From Mucilaginibacter sp. 44-25 (GTDB lineage: Bacteria > Bacteroidota > Bacteroidia > Sphingobacteriales > Sphingobacteriaceae), in NCBI GenBank assembly GCA_001898335.1, contig MKTS01000009.1:434001-498000 (forward strand): a DNA stretch of 64,000 nucleotides, in the 5' to 3' direction. Positions 36,665-46,520 of this stretch are shown piece by piece. Positions within the stretch are counted from its first letter, which is position 1; each line of letters begins with the position of its first letter. Below the pieces are notes generated by a model, which saw only the letters and a program-made list of their open reading frames with translations, made no database searches and was not told where the DNA came from. The position numbers were made by a program, and so were the translations under genes.

Positions 36665-37831
36665 TTATAGATAAGATAGTATAGATGTGGCCATTTCTTT
36701 ATTAATGTGCTCACGTTTAAACTTTTTAAGAAAGTCGTTCCTGTGCTCGTTAGTGTAAGTATAGCTGTTTAATTGCGATACCATATCATTAACATCTCCC
36801 GGTAGAAACAAAATTTTATTGGAAATGTGTTCGGCAATAAAACTATTTGCATAACCAGCAACTCCGGCAATAATAGGTTTATCTGAAGCAGCAAACTCAA
36901 ACACCTTGGATGGAAGCACTTTTTTGAAGGCTTCGTAATCGTTGAGATGCAAAAATAAAAAATCAGATTGTTCGTAAACAGCCAGCAGTTCGTTTCTGGA
37001 AACAGGCGGGCGCATTTCTACATTGGATACGCCTTCTTGATTTAAACCATCAATAAGCTTTTGTTTGGCACCACCATCTCCAATGATAAGAAATTTATAT
37101 TCGTTACCTACCATTTTGGCTGCTTTTGGGATGATTTTGTGCAAACCCTGCCCCTCTCCAATGTTGCCTGCGTAGGTAATAATACGCTGCGCCTTAGCAG
37201 TAGGTGAACTTTTAGGGAAGTTCAAAAATTCAGGATCAATACCGTTTGAATAACTGGTATAATGTGTACGCTTATATTTCTCAAAATACGGACTAAACCC
37301 TGCCGATATGAGGTTGATGTGGCTGGCGTAATTAAATACGTTTGACTCAATTGTATTTAAAACCGGCAAAACGCCGCTTTTAATAAACTTGTTTTTAAGC
37401 ACATCCTTCATGGTATCCGTAAAGATATCACGAATATCCAGGTAAAGCGGAATGCCCTGCTTGCGCGCTATTTTGTAGCCAAGGTAAGCTGTAAACAACC
37501 GCGATGATGACGCGAATACCAAATCGTACTTTTTACCCTTAATGAGTTTTTTTGCTTCTTTATAATATTGCTGGAAAGATTTGATCTGGTCTGCAAAGCC
37601 GCTTTTATGCTTAGGAATAATAATGCGGTGTATGGTTAAATTTCCGCGCTCCTCATAAGCCGGCGCGCTGGTATGGAAAGTACTGTACCTGTTTGGAAGT
37701 GTGGTTACAACATCAATAGTAGCTTTGCCGTCAGCTTGTTGAGCCAGTTCTTTTGCCAGCGGCGAGTTACGGAACGAACCGGCACACAGGTCTGGCTCAA
37801 AGTAAAAGGTAAGGTAGAGTATCTTCTTCAT
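36665..37831 (-). CDS. Glycosyltransferase family 4, WbuB-like
   Basis: A 388-residue GT-B enzyme. It opens MKKILYLTFYFEPDLCAGSF, as in WbuB/fucosamine-type transferases. The C-terminal nucleotide-sugar domain has ITYAGNIGEGQGLHKIIPKA near 213 and the EX7E-like stretch PSKVFEFAASDKPIIAGVAG near 325. It is cytosolic or membrane-associated and adds a sugar to the lipid-linked unit. The donor cannot be predicted. It overlaps the heparinase-like gene by one base. Confidence 0.85.
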   Translation of the reverse strand: MKKILYLTFYFEPDLCAGSFRNSPLAKELAQQADGKATIDVVTTLPNRYSTFHTSAPAYEERGNLTIHRIIIPKHKSGFADQIKSFQQYYKEAKKLIKGKKYDLVFASSSRLFTAYLGYKIARKQGIPLYLDIRDIFTDTMKDVLKNKFIKSGVLPVLNTIESNVFNYASHINLISAGFSPYFEKYKRTHYTSYSNGIDPEFLNFPKSSPTAKAQRIITYAGNIGEGQGLHKIIPKAAKMVGNEYKFLIIGDGGAKQKLIDGLNQEGVSNVEMRPPVSRNELLAVYEQSDFLFLHLNDYEAFKKVLPSKVFEFAASDKPIIAGVAGYANSFIAEHISNKILFLPGDVNDMVSQLNSYTYTNEHRNDFLKKFKREHINKEMATSILSYL

Positions 37832-39438
37832 TATAATTTAAAGTCAATAATTGTTTCCAATTGCGCATCAAACTCAACTGTTAACAAAGTAGCTTCGGCA
37901 TATAGGTTGTAAGCTTGTGCAAACTGGTAATTTTGCAATTGGATGTTTTTGGCCCCGTTAAGGGTTAAAACGGCCATACCATTACCGGCTTCCAGTTTAT
38001 TTGCATCGACAAATTTCACATTAATACTGGGATTAAAGTGAAATAATGCCCTGCACTTTAAATTATTATTTACGGGGGAAGTAAAGTCTGTAATGATAAT
38101 GCTATTATCATTAAAATCAAAACATCTGTTATGCAAAATACCAAAACTCTTTTTGTATCCGTTTTGCGCGGCACACAACCTGTTACCTGTTTGTTCGGTA
38201 ACGGTTACATCTGCCCGGCGACCCACCCTGAAACCGCCCCAAACGTCGGATTGGTTGACACCGTTCACCTCAACAGTATTGTGAGCATGCGTAGAACGTT
38301 CATAATCACGACGCTGGCCTATCTGGTAGGTTGAGGTACCGGCATCAACAATAAAAGGTGTATTATTGGCATAGAGGATAAACGACAAAGCATCGGCATG
38401 GCTATGACCAGGCTGGTATGACGGGCCAACAGGGCCAACATCTACTACACACTCGTAATTATTATTCCGATATTTTCTGTATCCTGACGAACCAAGCGTG
38501 GCTTCCGCTTCAACTGTTAAACCTAAATGAGCTGCAAAGCCAAACAACTGCGCTGAAGTAAACGCTATGCCGGTTGCGCTGTCGTTAAAATGAGGTATAT
38601 CGCCATTATTAAAGGTAATAATCTTTAACCATCCCAGCATCTTTACAGTCTTTTGGGTAATAAAGCTGATAAATGCGGCATCGGCATTTTCAACGGATTG
38701 ATACCAATCTAACAGTTCCAGCATACGAAACAGGATGATCTGGTGGTACATTGGGCTTAGCTCAAAATGTGCGCCATCATCCAAAATCTGCTCGTTTAGT
38801 TGCTCAGTGAGTAATCGCTTAGCTTTCAGTTCCCAGTCGACTTTTTTAAAAAAGCAGCCACCGGCTAATAACGCAAAGCCATTTTCAAGCAAGTGGTTAC
38901 CTAATAGATGGTACTCCAGCCGGGTATCCAGATAATTTACCTGCGCGTATAACTGACGGGTTAAGTCCTCATTATTATATTGGATACCGTTTAAAAACCT
39001 GATGGTGTTAATTATCCTTAATGATACAGGATAAGGTTCCGGCTTTAACCGGCCACTTACCAGCCAATCTCCTATTTCCCTTAGCCAAAGCAGTTTTGTG
39101 TCATCACTAATATCCTGCTGGCGCAGGAAATCAAAATACTGTAAATTGTAATTCCACAGTTTCCCGTACCGCTGTTCATCCCAGTTAATATCGTTAACAA
39201 ATGTATGCTCAAGATTTAAAAAGGTGAATGATCTATCACCCTCAACAATTTTTTGTTGAGGAACATTGAACCTGAATTTTAAAAACCTTACCTGCACGGG
39301 TGTTGCAGGCATAAAGGGTGCTAAACTTTTTACCTTTTTTATCCTGTATTTTAGCTGGTATATAATTTGTTGCTTTTTTAAAAAGCTTACCGTGTAAAAC
39401 AGCCTGGAAATCTTCTTAATTAAGCCCCCCAATTTCAT
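37831..39438 (-). CDS. Heparinase II/III-like (alginate lyase family) protein
   Basis: A 535-residue protein. An N-terminal alpha-toroid (about 60-300) is followed by a C-terminal beta-sandwich that carries the signature HSHADALSFILYANNTPFI and the downstream RSTHAHNTVEVNG. These are the His and Tyr positions of polysaccharide lyases of the heparinase II/III type. No clear signal peptide is present; the N terminus is basic and amphipathic. Lyases of this shape are frequent inside polysaccharide synthesis loci, where they may trim or release the polymer. The start touches the stop of the gene before it (39439). Confidence 0.8.
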   Translation of the reverse strand: MKLGGLIKKISRLFYTVSFLKKQQIIYQLKYRIKKVKSLAPFMPATPVQVRFLKFRFNVPQQKIVEGDRSFTFLNLEHTFVNDINWDEQRYGKLWNYNLQYFDFLRQQDISDDTKLLWLREIGDWLVSGRLKPEPYPVSLRIINTIRFLNGIQYNNEDLTRQLYAQVNYLDTRLEYHLLGNHLLENGFALLAGGCFFKKVDWELKAKRLLTEQLNEQILDDGAHFELSPMYHQIILFRMLELLDWYQSVENADAAFISFITQKTVKMLGWLKIITFNNGDIPHFNDSATGIAFTSAQLFGFAAHLGLTVEAEATLGSSGYRKYRNNNYECVVDVGPVGPSYQPGHSHADALSFILYANNTPFIVDAGTSTYQIGQRRDYERSTHAHNTVEVNGVNQSDVWGGFRVGRRADVTVTEQTGNRLCAAQNGYKKSFGILHNRCFDFNDNSIIITDFTSPVNNNLKCRALFHFNPSINVKFVDANKLEAGNGMAVLTLNGAKNIQLQNYQFAQAYNLYAEATLLTVEFDAQLETIIDFKL

Positions 39439-41553
39439 TTATTTAAATTCAAGTAATATTTGAGCCACAGCTTGGTCGGCCCGGCTATCATCATCCGGAT
39501 TATCAGCAACAGAAGCCGCTAATTGCCTGGCCTTAGCTGCACCAAATTTCAAGGCATACTTTTCCAGTAACTGGTAATCCTGCACACCCTGGGCGAAAGC
39601 CTCCCAACGCCTGGTAGAAACAATTTTATTATCGGGACCAATATAAATGACCGAATAATTAGTATTTTCTGTACCGTTAAAGTTGCTCAATAACGCTTTA
39701 TTACCGGCATTGTTTCTATAATCGGCATAATTCCAGAAACCAATACCCTTTACTCCGTTGGCAAAAGCCTTCCAGGCCATTAAACGATAATAGGTATATG
39801 GCGAGAGCGACTCTGAAAACGGCGCGATATCGTACATCCATATTTCTTTATCGGTACCCTTTACAGCGGCCAGCATAGCGGGTGTGTTCCTGATCTGTAC
39901 AAGGGATAACATTGACCCAATTTTTTGCCAGCGCGATGTAGAAGCCACAGTAGCATATACCTTTATAGATGGGTGCTCGCTCTTTATCCAGTTGAGGAAA
40001 TTTACAAAGTTATCCAGATCCTTATCTGCCACCTCATCATAAGGGTAAAGGTATATCTGCGACTCATCAAAATTCATGTCTTTTGAATTCTGGATCAAAG
40101 CCTGGTACCATGTCAGGAACTTGTTCTTCCAGTCGTCAGACATAAACTGCGTACCGTTATAATTATTCTTGTTAGGGAAATTGATATAGATAAGCAGCTT
40201 TTTAAAGCCCTGTAAATTTTTCAGGTAATCGCGGTAATAGGTAAAGTTGTTATTTACCACATATGGCAGCACATTTGGCGGCACTACCATGGTATTTATT
40301 CCATGCTCTTTCAGATCGTTAGCGGCAGCTTCACGCTTGTCTGTAAGCATAGGGAAGTTAAGATATGCCCAGTTCACCGCGTTAAGGCTACTCCTTTCAG
40401 GCAGCGTTAAGTTTGACACGCTTACATTGACCGGCACCGAAGTGGCGAAACCTGCAGAAGATACCTTTATACTGGTTGACGCAGTTCCGGCTCTAATTCC
40501 GTTTATCCGGAAAAATATGAGTTTAGATTCACCGCTATTGAGCGACAGGGTATCGCTTATTTTTATAAGCGGGTCGGCAATCTGGTCGTACCCTTTCCCT
40601 GATAGTACGTAACCTGCATTATACAGCGTGATACGCGCATTACTGATAGCAGGAACCGATAGATTGATGACGCGAGGCCTGGACGATAAGTTAGTTATCA
40701 TGAAAGCCCGGTATTGGTCGCCGTTGATAGCAGTAGCTAATTTAAATGAGTTATCTGCCGAAGCTTGTGGTTTAAACGGCACATTTATCTTGTCCCATTC
40801 ATTTATTTTAGTTACCACTAAATCCTTATTAAAGCTTCTGCGTTGGCTAAGCGCCCATTTTTGCGACGACCGGGCTAATACATCATTCAGGTTACTTTGG
40901 GCATCCATATCAGCACCCATTTGCAGTTTACCTATCTGTGCGGAAGTAGCCAACATCCTGTCTACCGATTTATCCAAATCGGCAACAGCTATATTTTGCT
41001 TTTCGCCGCCAGCACGGCCACCGCCTGATACTTCGATCTCGTCGCAAAAAACAAACGATCCGTTAGGAATAATTACCAGCTTTACAAACGCGGCTTTTTG
41101 CCGCACGTTATTCAGCACAAATTTATGTATGGCATAGTCGCCGGGTTTGTTATCGGCGCCGGCCGTAACATCGCCCTGGTAACTGTAATTAATATTGTCT
41201 GTTGAAGTAAACGCGAACACATGGGCAGGGTAATTCACCCCCGCCGAGCTGCCTCGCGCGGTGTTAAAGCTTATCTTATCAATATTGGCAACGCTTTTTA
41301 ACGGGATAGTTATGGTTACCCTTAAAACAAACTGCCAGCCAGTTGTGGCTTTTGACTGCCAGAACTGCCCCGTTGTATAAACGCCATCGGTTAACATATT
41401 GTGGTCGTTATCAGCAGAAACTGCCGGGTAATTACTATTTTTTGATACGGTGTAGGTTTGCCCGAGGGCCAGGTTTTGAGCAGAAACAGTTTTACAGTTA
41501 GCCACTATTAATGGCAATAACAAAGCAGCAAGGATTCTTCTAACACGTATCAT
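39439..41553 (-). CDS. Exported protein with discoidin-like and DUF4091-like domains
   Basis: A 704-residue protein with a signal peptide (cleavage near VSAQ, about residue 26). An F5/8 type C-like beta domain follows (to about 175; NLALGQTYTVSKNS...TDG). The C-terminal half looks like a glycoside-hydrolase-type TIM barrel of the DUF4091 kind (IYLYPYDEVADKD near 510 and GIGFWNYADYRNN near 625). The acidic residues in YDEV would be candidate catalytic groups. A role in modifying the exported polysaccharide is inferred from the operon only. Confidence 0.7.
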   Translation of the reverse strand: MIRVRRILAALLLPLIVANCKTVSAQNLALGQTYTVSKNSNYPAVSADNDHNMLTDGVYTTGQFWQSKATTGWQFVLRVTITIPLKSVANIDKISFNTARGSSAGVNYPAHVFAFTSTDNINYSYQGDVTAGADNKPGDYAIHKFVLNNVRQKAAFVKLVIIPNGSFVFCDEIEVSGGGRAGGEKQNIAVADLDKSVDRMLATSAQIGKLQMGADMDAQSNLNDVLARSSQKWALSQRRSFNKDLVVTKINEWDKINVPFKPQASADNSFKLATAINGDQYRAFMITNLSSRPRVINLSVPAISNARITLYNAGYVLSGKGYDQIADPLIKISDTLSLNSGESKLIFFRINGIRAGTASTSIKVSSAGFATSVPVNVSVSNLTLPERSSLNAVNWAYLNFPMLTDKREAAANDLKEHGINTMVVPPNVLPYVVNNNFTYYRDYLKNLQGFKKLLIYINFPNKNNYNGTQFMSDDWKNKFLTWYQALIQNSKDMNFDESQIYLYPYDEVADKDLDNFVNFLNWIKSEHPSIKVYATVASTSRWQKIGSMLSLVQIRNTPAMLAAVKGTDKEIWMYDIAPFSESLSPYTYYRLMAWKAFANGVKGIGFWNYADYRNNAGNKALLSNFNGTENTNYSVIYIGPDNKIVSTRRWEAFAQGVQDYQLLEKYALKFGAAKARQLAASVADNPDDDSRADQAVAQILLEFK

Positions 41554-41564
41554 ACTATCAGCAA

Positions 41565-42653
41565 TTAAATGTTTAACAATGTATCAACAATACGATGGGC
41601 GGTTTTACCATCCCATAGTTCAGGTATATTTCCTTTTTTCCACTCACCATTCAGCAGCTTTTTAAATGCCGGAGGTATGGCTGTTGGGTTGGTACCCAAA
41701 AGTTCGTTTGTACCAATGGTGCAGGTTTCGGGGCGTTCGGTGTTATTACGCAAAGTCATGCAGGGTACGCCCATTACGGTGGTTTCTTCGGTAATACCGC
41801 CAGAATCTGTTACCACGGCTTTGGCATGCTGCACCAGATAGTTAAATTCCAGGTAACCTAACGGATCAATCATGTGCAGGTTAGGGGCATTTATACCCAC
41901 ACTTTGCAGCATTTTGGCCGTACGCGGATGCACCGGAAAAACAAGCGGCAAACCTTTTGATGAATCAACAATCGCTTTCATCAGTTTGCGTAATCCATCT
42001 TCTTCGTCCACATTAGCGGGGCGATGAAGCGTCATCACAATATACTCTTTAGGCTGCAAGCCAATGCTATCCCAAATGGCGGGTTTTTTAAAGTTAGGCA
42101 TTTGGGTAAGCAGCGTATCAATCATGGTATTCCCAACAAAAAATATACGGCTATCTGGTGTCCCGGCCTTGCGCAAATTATCATTAGCGGTTTCAGACGT
42201 GGTAAAGAAATAATCGGTAATAGCATCTGTTACCATACGGTTTATTTCTTCGGGCATGGTGAGGTCGCCACTGCGTATCCCCGCCTCAACATGGGCAACG
42301 GGTATATTATTTAGTTTTTTAGCGGCTATAGAGCAAGCCATGGTAGAGGTAACGTCTCCCACCACCAATACCATGTCCGGTCGTTTTTCTAACAAAACTT
42401 TCTCATAACGTACCATTATGGCGCCGGTTTGCTCGGCTTGTGTTCCGCCACCCGCCTCCAGGTTAATATCCGGTTCGGGAATGCCCAACTGCTCAAAAAA
42501 GTCGCCCGACATTTTTTTATCATAATGCTGACCGGTGTGGATAAGCCGGTAGCTAATATTTTTACCCGCCGCGGCGGCTTGCTTTATTGCCGATATTATT
42601 GGGGCAATTTTCATGAAGTTTGGCCGTGCACCGGCTATGATGTCTATGAGCAT
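41565..42653 (-). CDS. wecB: UDP-N-acetylglucosamine 2-epimerase, non-hydrolysing
   Basis: A 362-residue enzyme that interconverts UDP-GlcNAc and UDP-ManNAc. Motifs are GARPNFMKIAP at 7-17, HVEAGIRSGDLTMPEEINR near 120, and TDSGGITEETTVMGVP near 285. With the dehydrogenase at 58341-59669 it could give UDP-ManNAcA. It lies between two cell-surface enzymes and a glycosyltransferase gene, 1 bp from the latter. Confidence 0.95.
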   Translation of the reverse strand: MLIDIIAGARPNFMKIAPIISAIKQAAAAGKNISYRLIHTGQHYDKKMSGDFFEQLGIPEPDINLEAGGGTQAEQTGAIMVRYEKVLLEKRPDMVLVVGDVTSTMACSIAAKKLNNIPVAHVEAGIRSGDLTMPEEINRMVTDAITDYFFTTSETANDNLRKAGTPDSRIFFVGNTMIDTLLTQMPNFKKPAIWDSIGLQPKEYIVMTLHRPANVDEEDGLRKLMKAIVDSSKGLPLVFPVHPRTAKMLQSVGINAPNLHMIDPLGYLEFNYLVQHAKAVVTDSGGITEETTVMGVPCMTLRNNTERPETCTIGTNELLGTNPTAIPPAFKKLLNGEWKKGNIPELWDGKTAHRIVDTLLNI

Positions 42654-42654
42654 A

Positions 42655-43689
42655 TTAGTTTAGTAATAAGTTAAAGATCTTATCCGACACCAGCTTTGAG
42701 TCAAACTCATCAAATTTGTTTAATGCGTTAACGCTCAAAGTGGCATAATTAGTTTCTATATTTTTAATTGCTTGAATTAATTCTTCTACATTACCCGGAG
42801 TAACCAGGTAACCTGTAACCCCATCTGTTACAATTTCGGGTATTTGCTTCCAATAGGTGGAAATAACCGGCTTAGCACAGGCATAGGCTTCTATCAGGAT
42901 ACCAGGATAGCCCTCGCCCGGGTAATGAGTAGGCAGCGCCACCACATCATACCCGGATATGGTTTGATAAACTTGTTCGGGTGCTATATGGCCTTTGTAT
43001 GTGGTGTTAGGGTTATTTTCGATGAGTGCCGATAGCTCCGGTTCTACCATGGTGCCATAAAAATGCAATGAGTATGAACTATCCAACTGATTGAAGGCTT
43101 CTAACAGTTCTTTAACTCCTTTGCTTTCTTTAATATGACTGATGAAAACAAAACGCTTTTGGTAATCAGCTGCACTCCTTACCGATGCATTTCGCTCTCT
43201 CACATTCGGGAACCAGTAGGTATTTGGATTGATAGCTTTAACCTGCCCCAACAATAGTTTTGACTCAACAAAAACCATATCCAACTTGCTAAGCAGGCGT
43301 TTGATGATGGCACCTTTCGTCTTTTTTTTCAGATCCTGATCCAGCTCTCCGCCAAACTTGCGCATTACTATTTTTTTAGGACCAATGGTATTAAAGAAAA
43401 ACATCAGCGGCAGCAGATATAGGTAATCTCGTGATGAATTCAAAAAGATGATATCATGCTGGCGACGCAGTGATATAAAACGACTGATGATGTTAAATAC
43501 AAAGAGGCCCTTAGAATTATGATTGCTTTTATTAGTATCAATAATAGTATGGCTGATGTTGTGCGCCTGCAATTCATGCAACAGGTTCTCAAACAGCACA
43601 ACAGCGCCGCCTGCTCCCTGCCTGGCGTTTAACCGGGGGCCCATTACCAGTACTTTGATATCTTTGTTCATTTCTGTAAACCCGGACAT
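42655..43689 (-). CDS. Glycosyltransferase family 4
   Basis: A 344-residue GT-B enzyme. The N-terminal half has GPRLNARQGAGGAVVLFENL. The C-terminal half has FVFISHIKESKGVKELLEAF near 180 and the conserved HYPGEGYPGILIEAYACAKP near 268, with the EX7E glutamates. It should transfer a hexose or HexNAc in repeat-unit assembly. Its start overlaps the stop of the acetyltransferase gene by one base. Confidence 0.87.
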   Translation of the reverse strand: MSGFTEMNKDIKVLVMGPRLNARQGAGGAVVLFENLLHELQAHNISHTIIDTNKSNHNSKGLFVFNIISRFISLRRQHDIIFLNSSRDYLYLLPLMFFFNTIGPKKIVMRKFGGELDQDLKKKTKGAIIKRLLSKLDMVFVESKLLLGQVKAINPNTYWFPNVRERNASVRSAADYQKRFVFISHIKESKGVKELLEAFNQLDSSYSLHFYGTMVEPELSALIENNPNTTYKGHIAPEQVYQTISGYDVVALPTHYPGEGYPGILIEAYACAKPVISTYWKQIPEIVTDGVTGYLVTPGNVEELIQAIKNIETNYATLSVNALNKFDEFDSKLVSDKIFNLLLN

Positions 43690-44129
43690 TAAACAAAATC
43701 GCGCATCAGAATACCACTTTTAACCACTTTACCGGGCACACCCACTACAATAGACCCCGATGGCACATCTGTTAGTACTACACTGTTAGGGCCAATAACT
43801 ACTTCATCGCCAATCACTATATCGCCAAGTATGCGGCAGCCTGCTCCCAGGTAAACATTATTACCTATTTTAGGAACTTCAACCTTTTTTGACCGCCCGC
43901 CGATAGTAATACCCTGCCCAATTACACAACCGTTGCCTATTAGCGCGCGAGCGTGTATCACTACACCTATACCACCATACGCGAAAGTGCTCTTTTTACC
44001 AATTTGCGTACTGGCCGGCACGCTGCTGTTGAACATCAGGAACTGGATATAATACAATATTTTTGGCAGCAACGGTATTTTATGCCGGTATAGAAAATTT
44101 GCTACCCTATGCAGGTGTATGAGGTTCAT
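43689..44129 (-). CDS. Left-handed beta-helix acyltransferase, CysE-like
   Basis: A 146-residue hexapeptide-repeat protein with the serine-acetyltransferase-like arrangement ALIGNGCVIGQGITIGG and VYLGAGCRILGDIVIGD. The catalytic His is probably the one in VVIHARALIG. In this setting it more likely O-acetylates the polysaccharide or a precursor with acetyl-CoA than makes O-acetylserine. It overlaps both neighbouring glycosyltransferase genes. Confidence 0.82.
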   Translation of the reverse strand: MNLIHLHRVANFLYRHKIPLLPKILYYIQFLMFNSSVPASTQIGKKSTFAYGGIGVVIHARALIGNGCVIGQGITIGGRSKKVEVPKIGNNVYLGAGCRILGDIVIGDEVVIGPNSVVLTDVPSGSIVVGVPGKVVKSGILMRDFV

Positions 44130-45265
44130 ATAAATATTTTTGAGGCAATTTCCTTTGCCCTTCGTTTGTCTGAAAAATAATCGAGCTTATTGTATGCTAA
44201 ATCAGTTATATGCTTCAATTCTACATCATCCAGGTTAAGCATCCGGTTAATTTCGGCTAACAATGCATCTTCATCGTTCGGATCAATGGCTTTATAACCT
44301 GTATCCTTAATTACTTCGGGTATGCCGCCAACATTTACCGTTACAACAGGCAGGTGAGCGGCAAAAGCTTCTAACAAAACCAACCCAAATCCTTCATGTT
44401 TAGGCAAATGAATCATCACATCGCATTGGCGCATAATGTCATAAATACCTTTGCATTGGCCCAAAAGCACCACCCTTGATTGAAGTTGATGCTTATCAAT
44501 CATCGAAATGATTTCGTCACGATAATTTGCAGCTCCCTCTTCCAATGCTTTATCAAAGCTATCACCGGCAATTACCAATGATACATGACCAGGCAGGCGT
44601 GCAAGCAATTCCAGTAAAGTATCTATCCCTTTTCTTTTAACAAGCCTGCCAATAAACAAAAGCTTTTTACCCTCTATCGCGTTTAATTTTTGAATTACTA
44701 CTGGATCAGTAAGGTGCTCGTTTTTAAAACTTTCCTTATCTATTGAATTGTAGATATTCTCTATTTTATCGGGCGCTATATTTAAGTATTTCAGATTTTC
44801 CTTCTTTACAAATTCTGATATAGAATAAGCCTTAAATAGTTTCCGCACGATTAACGACTTCCACATTTTAAACCTGCGTGAACCGGTAACAGATTGATGA
44901 GGATAGTCGTGCAGTGCCACTACATGTTTGAAATTAACAAAAATACAGGCCAGGGCAGCAATGGTATCTAAACCCGTATTGCTGGTAATTACATAAGCAT
45001 ACTTATGTTGCTTTATTAGTTTCACCAATCTCATTACCGCCAGGGGTATCATGGAAGAAGAATTGGCCTCTAACCAAAGGATATCATGCACACCTTTCCC
45101 CTTCCAATACTCAGCATCAGCGGTACTGTCCAAATAACCGAGGCTATATTGGCTTAATATGTCGGCCTCAATACCGATACGATTAAGCTCCACTGCCAAC
45201 CTCGACTCCAGGGTTTCGGCGCCCCCCGCTGAGATCTTGCGTACGCATACCAGCACTTTCATCAT
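44126..45265 (-). CDS. Glycosyltransferase family 4
   Basis: A 379-residue GT-B enzyme. The start MMKVLVCVRKISAGGAETLES contains the acceptor-side GGAET motif. The donor domain has LLFIGRLVKRKGIDTLLELL near 198 and PKHEGFGLVLLEAFAAHLP near 290 (EX7E). It shares an 83-bp overlap with the O-antigen polymerase gene upstream, because its essential N terminus lies within that gene's last 27 codons. Confidence 0.9.
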   Translation of the reverse strand: MMKVLVCVRKISAGGAETLESRLAVELNRIGIEADILSQYSLGYLDSTADAEYWKGKGVHDILWLEANSSSMIPLAVMRLVKLIKQHKYAYVITSNTGLDTIAALACIFVNFKHVVALHDYPHQSVTGSRRFKMWKSLIVRKLFKAYSISEFVKKENLKYLNIAPDKIENIYNSIDKESFKNEHLTDPVVIQKLNAIEGKKLLFIGRLVKRKGIDTLLELLARLPGHVSLVIAGDSFDKALEEGAANYRDEIISMIDKHQLQSRVVLLGQCKGIYDIMRQCDVMIHLPKHEGFGLVLLEAFAAHLPVVTVNVGGIPEVIKDTGYKAIDPNDEDALLAEINRMLNLDDVELKHITDLAYNKLDYFSDKRRAKEIASKIFI

Positions 45266-46520
45266 TAAGCTTTAGTGAAAAATATAGGAATATTAAAAAA
45301 ATCAGTATGAAGTACATACTTCTGTCAAAAGTATGATAGTAAGTCTGGAAGGTAATTACATTGAATATGAGCAGCAATGTCACCAGGTCGGCCATCGGCT
45401 TAATAAGTGATCGCCACTTGCGTATTTTCCTGTAAAACAAAAATAAACTTACCAAAGCTCCGGTAAGGATAGAGAAGCCTAAAAGACCGAAATCTACCAG
45501 GTTGTTTACAAAATAATTATGGCTGTTTGTTGGTTTAGGGCTAATGGTAGGCGCATATTTAAAAATCACCTTTTTACTGTTGTCTAACCCAAAGCCCAAA
45601 AAAGGCCGATCAAGAAAGTGCTCCATCCCAACATTGAAAGCAACCCATCTGAAACTTGACTCGTCCTTATCTTCAACCTGGCGCTGATATTTGAGGTTAT
45701 AAGCGTTCATTTGGGTTTTGTATATATTACTCTGCGTAATATAAGTTAATGAACCAATGATCAGTATTACTGCAAAAGCTACCAAACCCAAACTTTTACG
45801 CAGGTTTGCTATAAACACAAAACAATAAATAACCACTACCCCAAAAGCGATAATTACAGATGAGGAATAAGAGGAAAGCAACAATATCACTGATATGAAT
45901 GCGATAAGCTTATACAATAACGAAAATTTAATATCATTAAAATAGCAGCTTAAGTATATTATTGGAGCCAAAACAATAAAAGAGGAAAAATCAAACTTGT
46001 CTCTAAAACCTCCGCGTACATAAAAGTTCCCTTCGTCAATACCCTGCTTCATGGCACCACCTAACCCTTCTGGAAATGCATATTTATTGGTAACCAGTTC
46101 ATACATACCAAATAATACGCTCGGTATTAACAATAAAATTAAACGTTGTAATATGAGTATGTAATCTGCTTTACGGATAGGGATTTTAACTATTGATGAA
46201 GATACGGTTGTTACCCAAAGCAGGTTAAACGTAAACGTTAGGAAGTATAAATTCATCTCCCCCTCGCTTAGCAGCTTTACTAAAGTATAAAATACAATTA
46301 CCAGTAAAAAAAGGTAAAACAGCGAAAGCTTTTTGTACACAAAAGGCGACCAGTACTTAATATTCATGGCCACACCTGCCAGTATGGCTATCTGTAAAGG
46401 CGTAACAGGAACACCCCCAAAATTAACAGACAGAGGATCGTTAATTTGCGAGGCAACAAAGTATAAAAAAAAGGCTTTTACACCCGGGTGTTTAAAAACA
46501 CTACTTTTTCCCATAAGCAT
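45183..46520 (-). CDS. O-antigen polymerase/ligase family protein (Wzy-like)
   Basis: A 445-residue membrane protein with about eleven helices and a large external loop carrying FRWVAFNVGMEHFLDRPFLG and the following SHNYFVNNLVDFGLLG, typical of the Wzy_C/O-antigen ligase family. It should polymerise lipid-linked repeat units on the periplasmic side. The last 28 residues (SAGMRTQDLSGGRRNPGVEV...) have no membrane character and are encoded in the overlap with the next gene, as if the natural stop had been lost. Confidence 0.85.
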   Translation of the reverse strand: MLMGKSSVFKHPGVKAFFLYFVASQINDPLSVNFGGVPVTPLQIAILAGVAMNIKYWSPFVYKKLSLFYLFLLVIVFYTLVKLLSEGEMNLYFLTFTFNLLWVTTVSSSIVKIPIRKADYILILQRLILLLIPSVLFGMYELVTNKYAFPEGLGGAMKQGIDEGNFYVRGGFRDKFDFSSFIVLAPIIYLSCYFNDIKFSLLYKLIAFISVILLLSSYSSSVIIAFGVVVIYCFVFIANLRKSLGLVAFAVILIIGSLTYITQSNIYKTQMNAYNLKYQRQVEDKDESSFRWVAFNVGMEHFLDRPFLGFGLDNSKKVIFKYAPTISPKPTNSHNYFVNNLVDFGLLGFSILTGALVSLFLFYRKIRKWRSLIKPMADLVTLLLIFNVITFQTYYHTFDRSMYFILIFLIFLYFSLKLNDESAGMRTQDLSGGRRNPGVEVGSGA

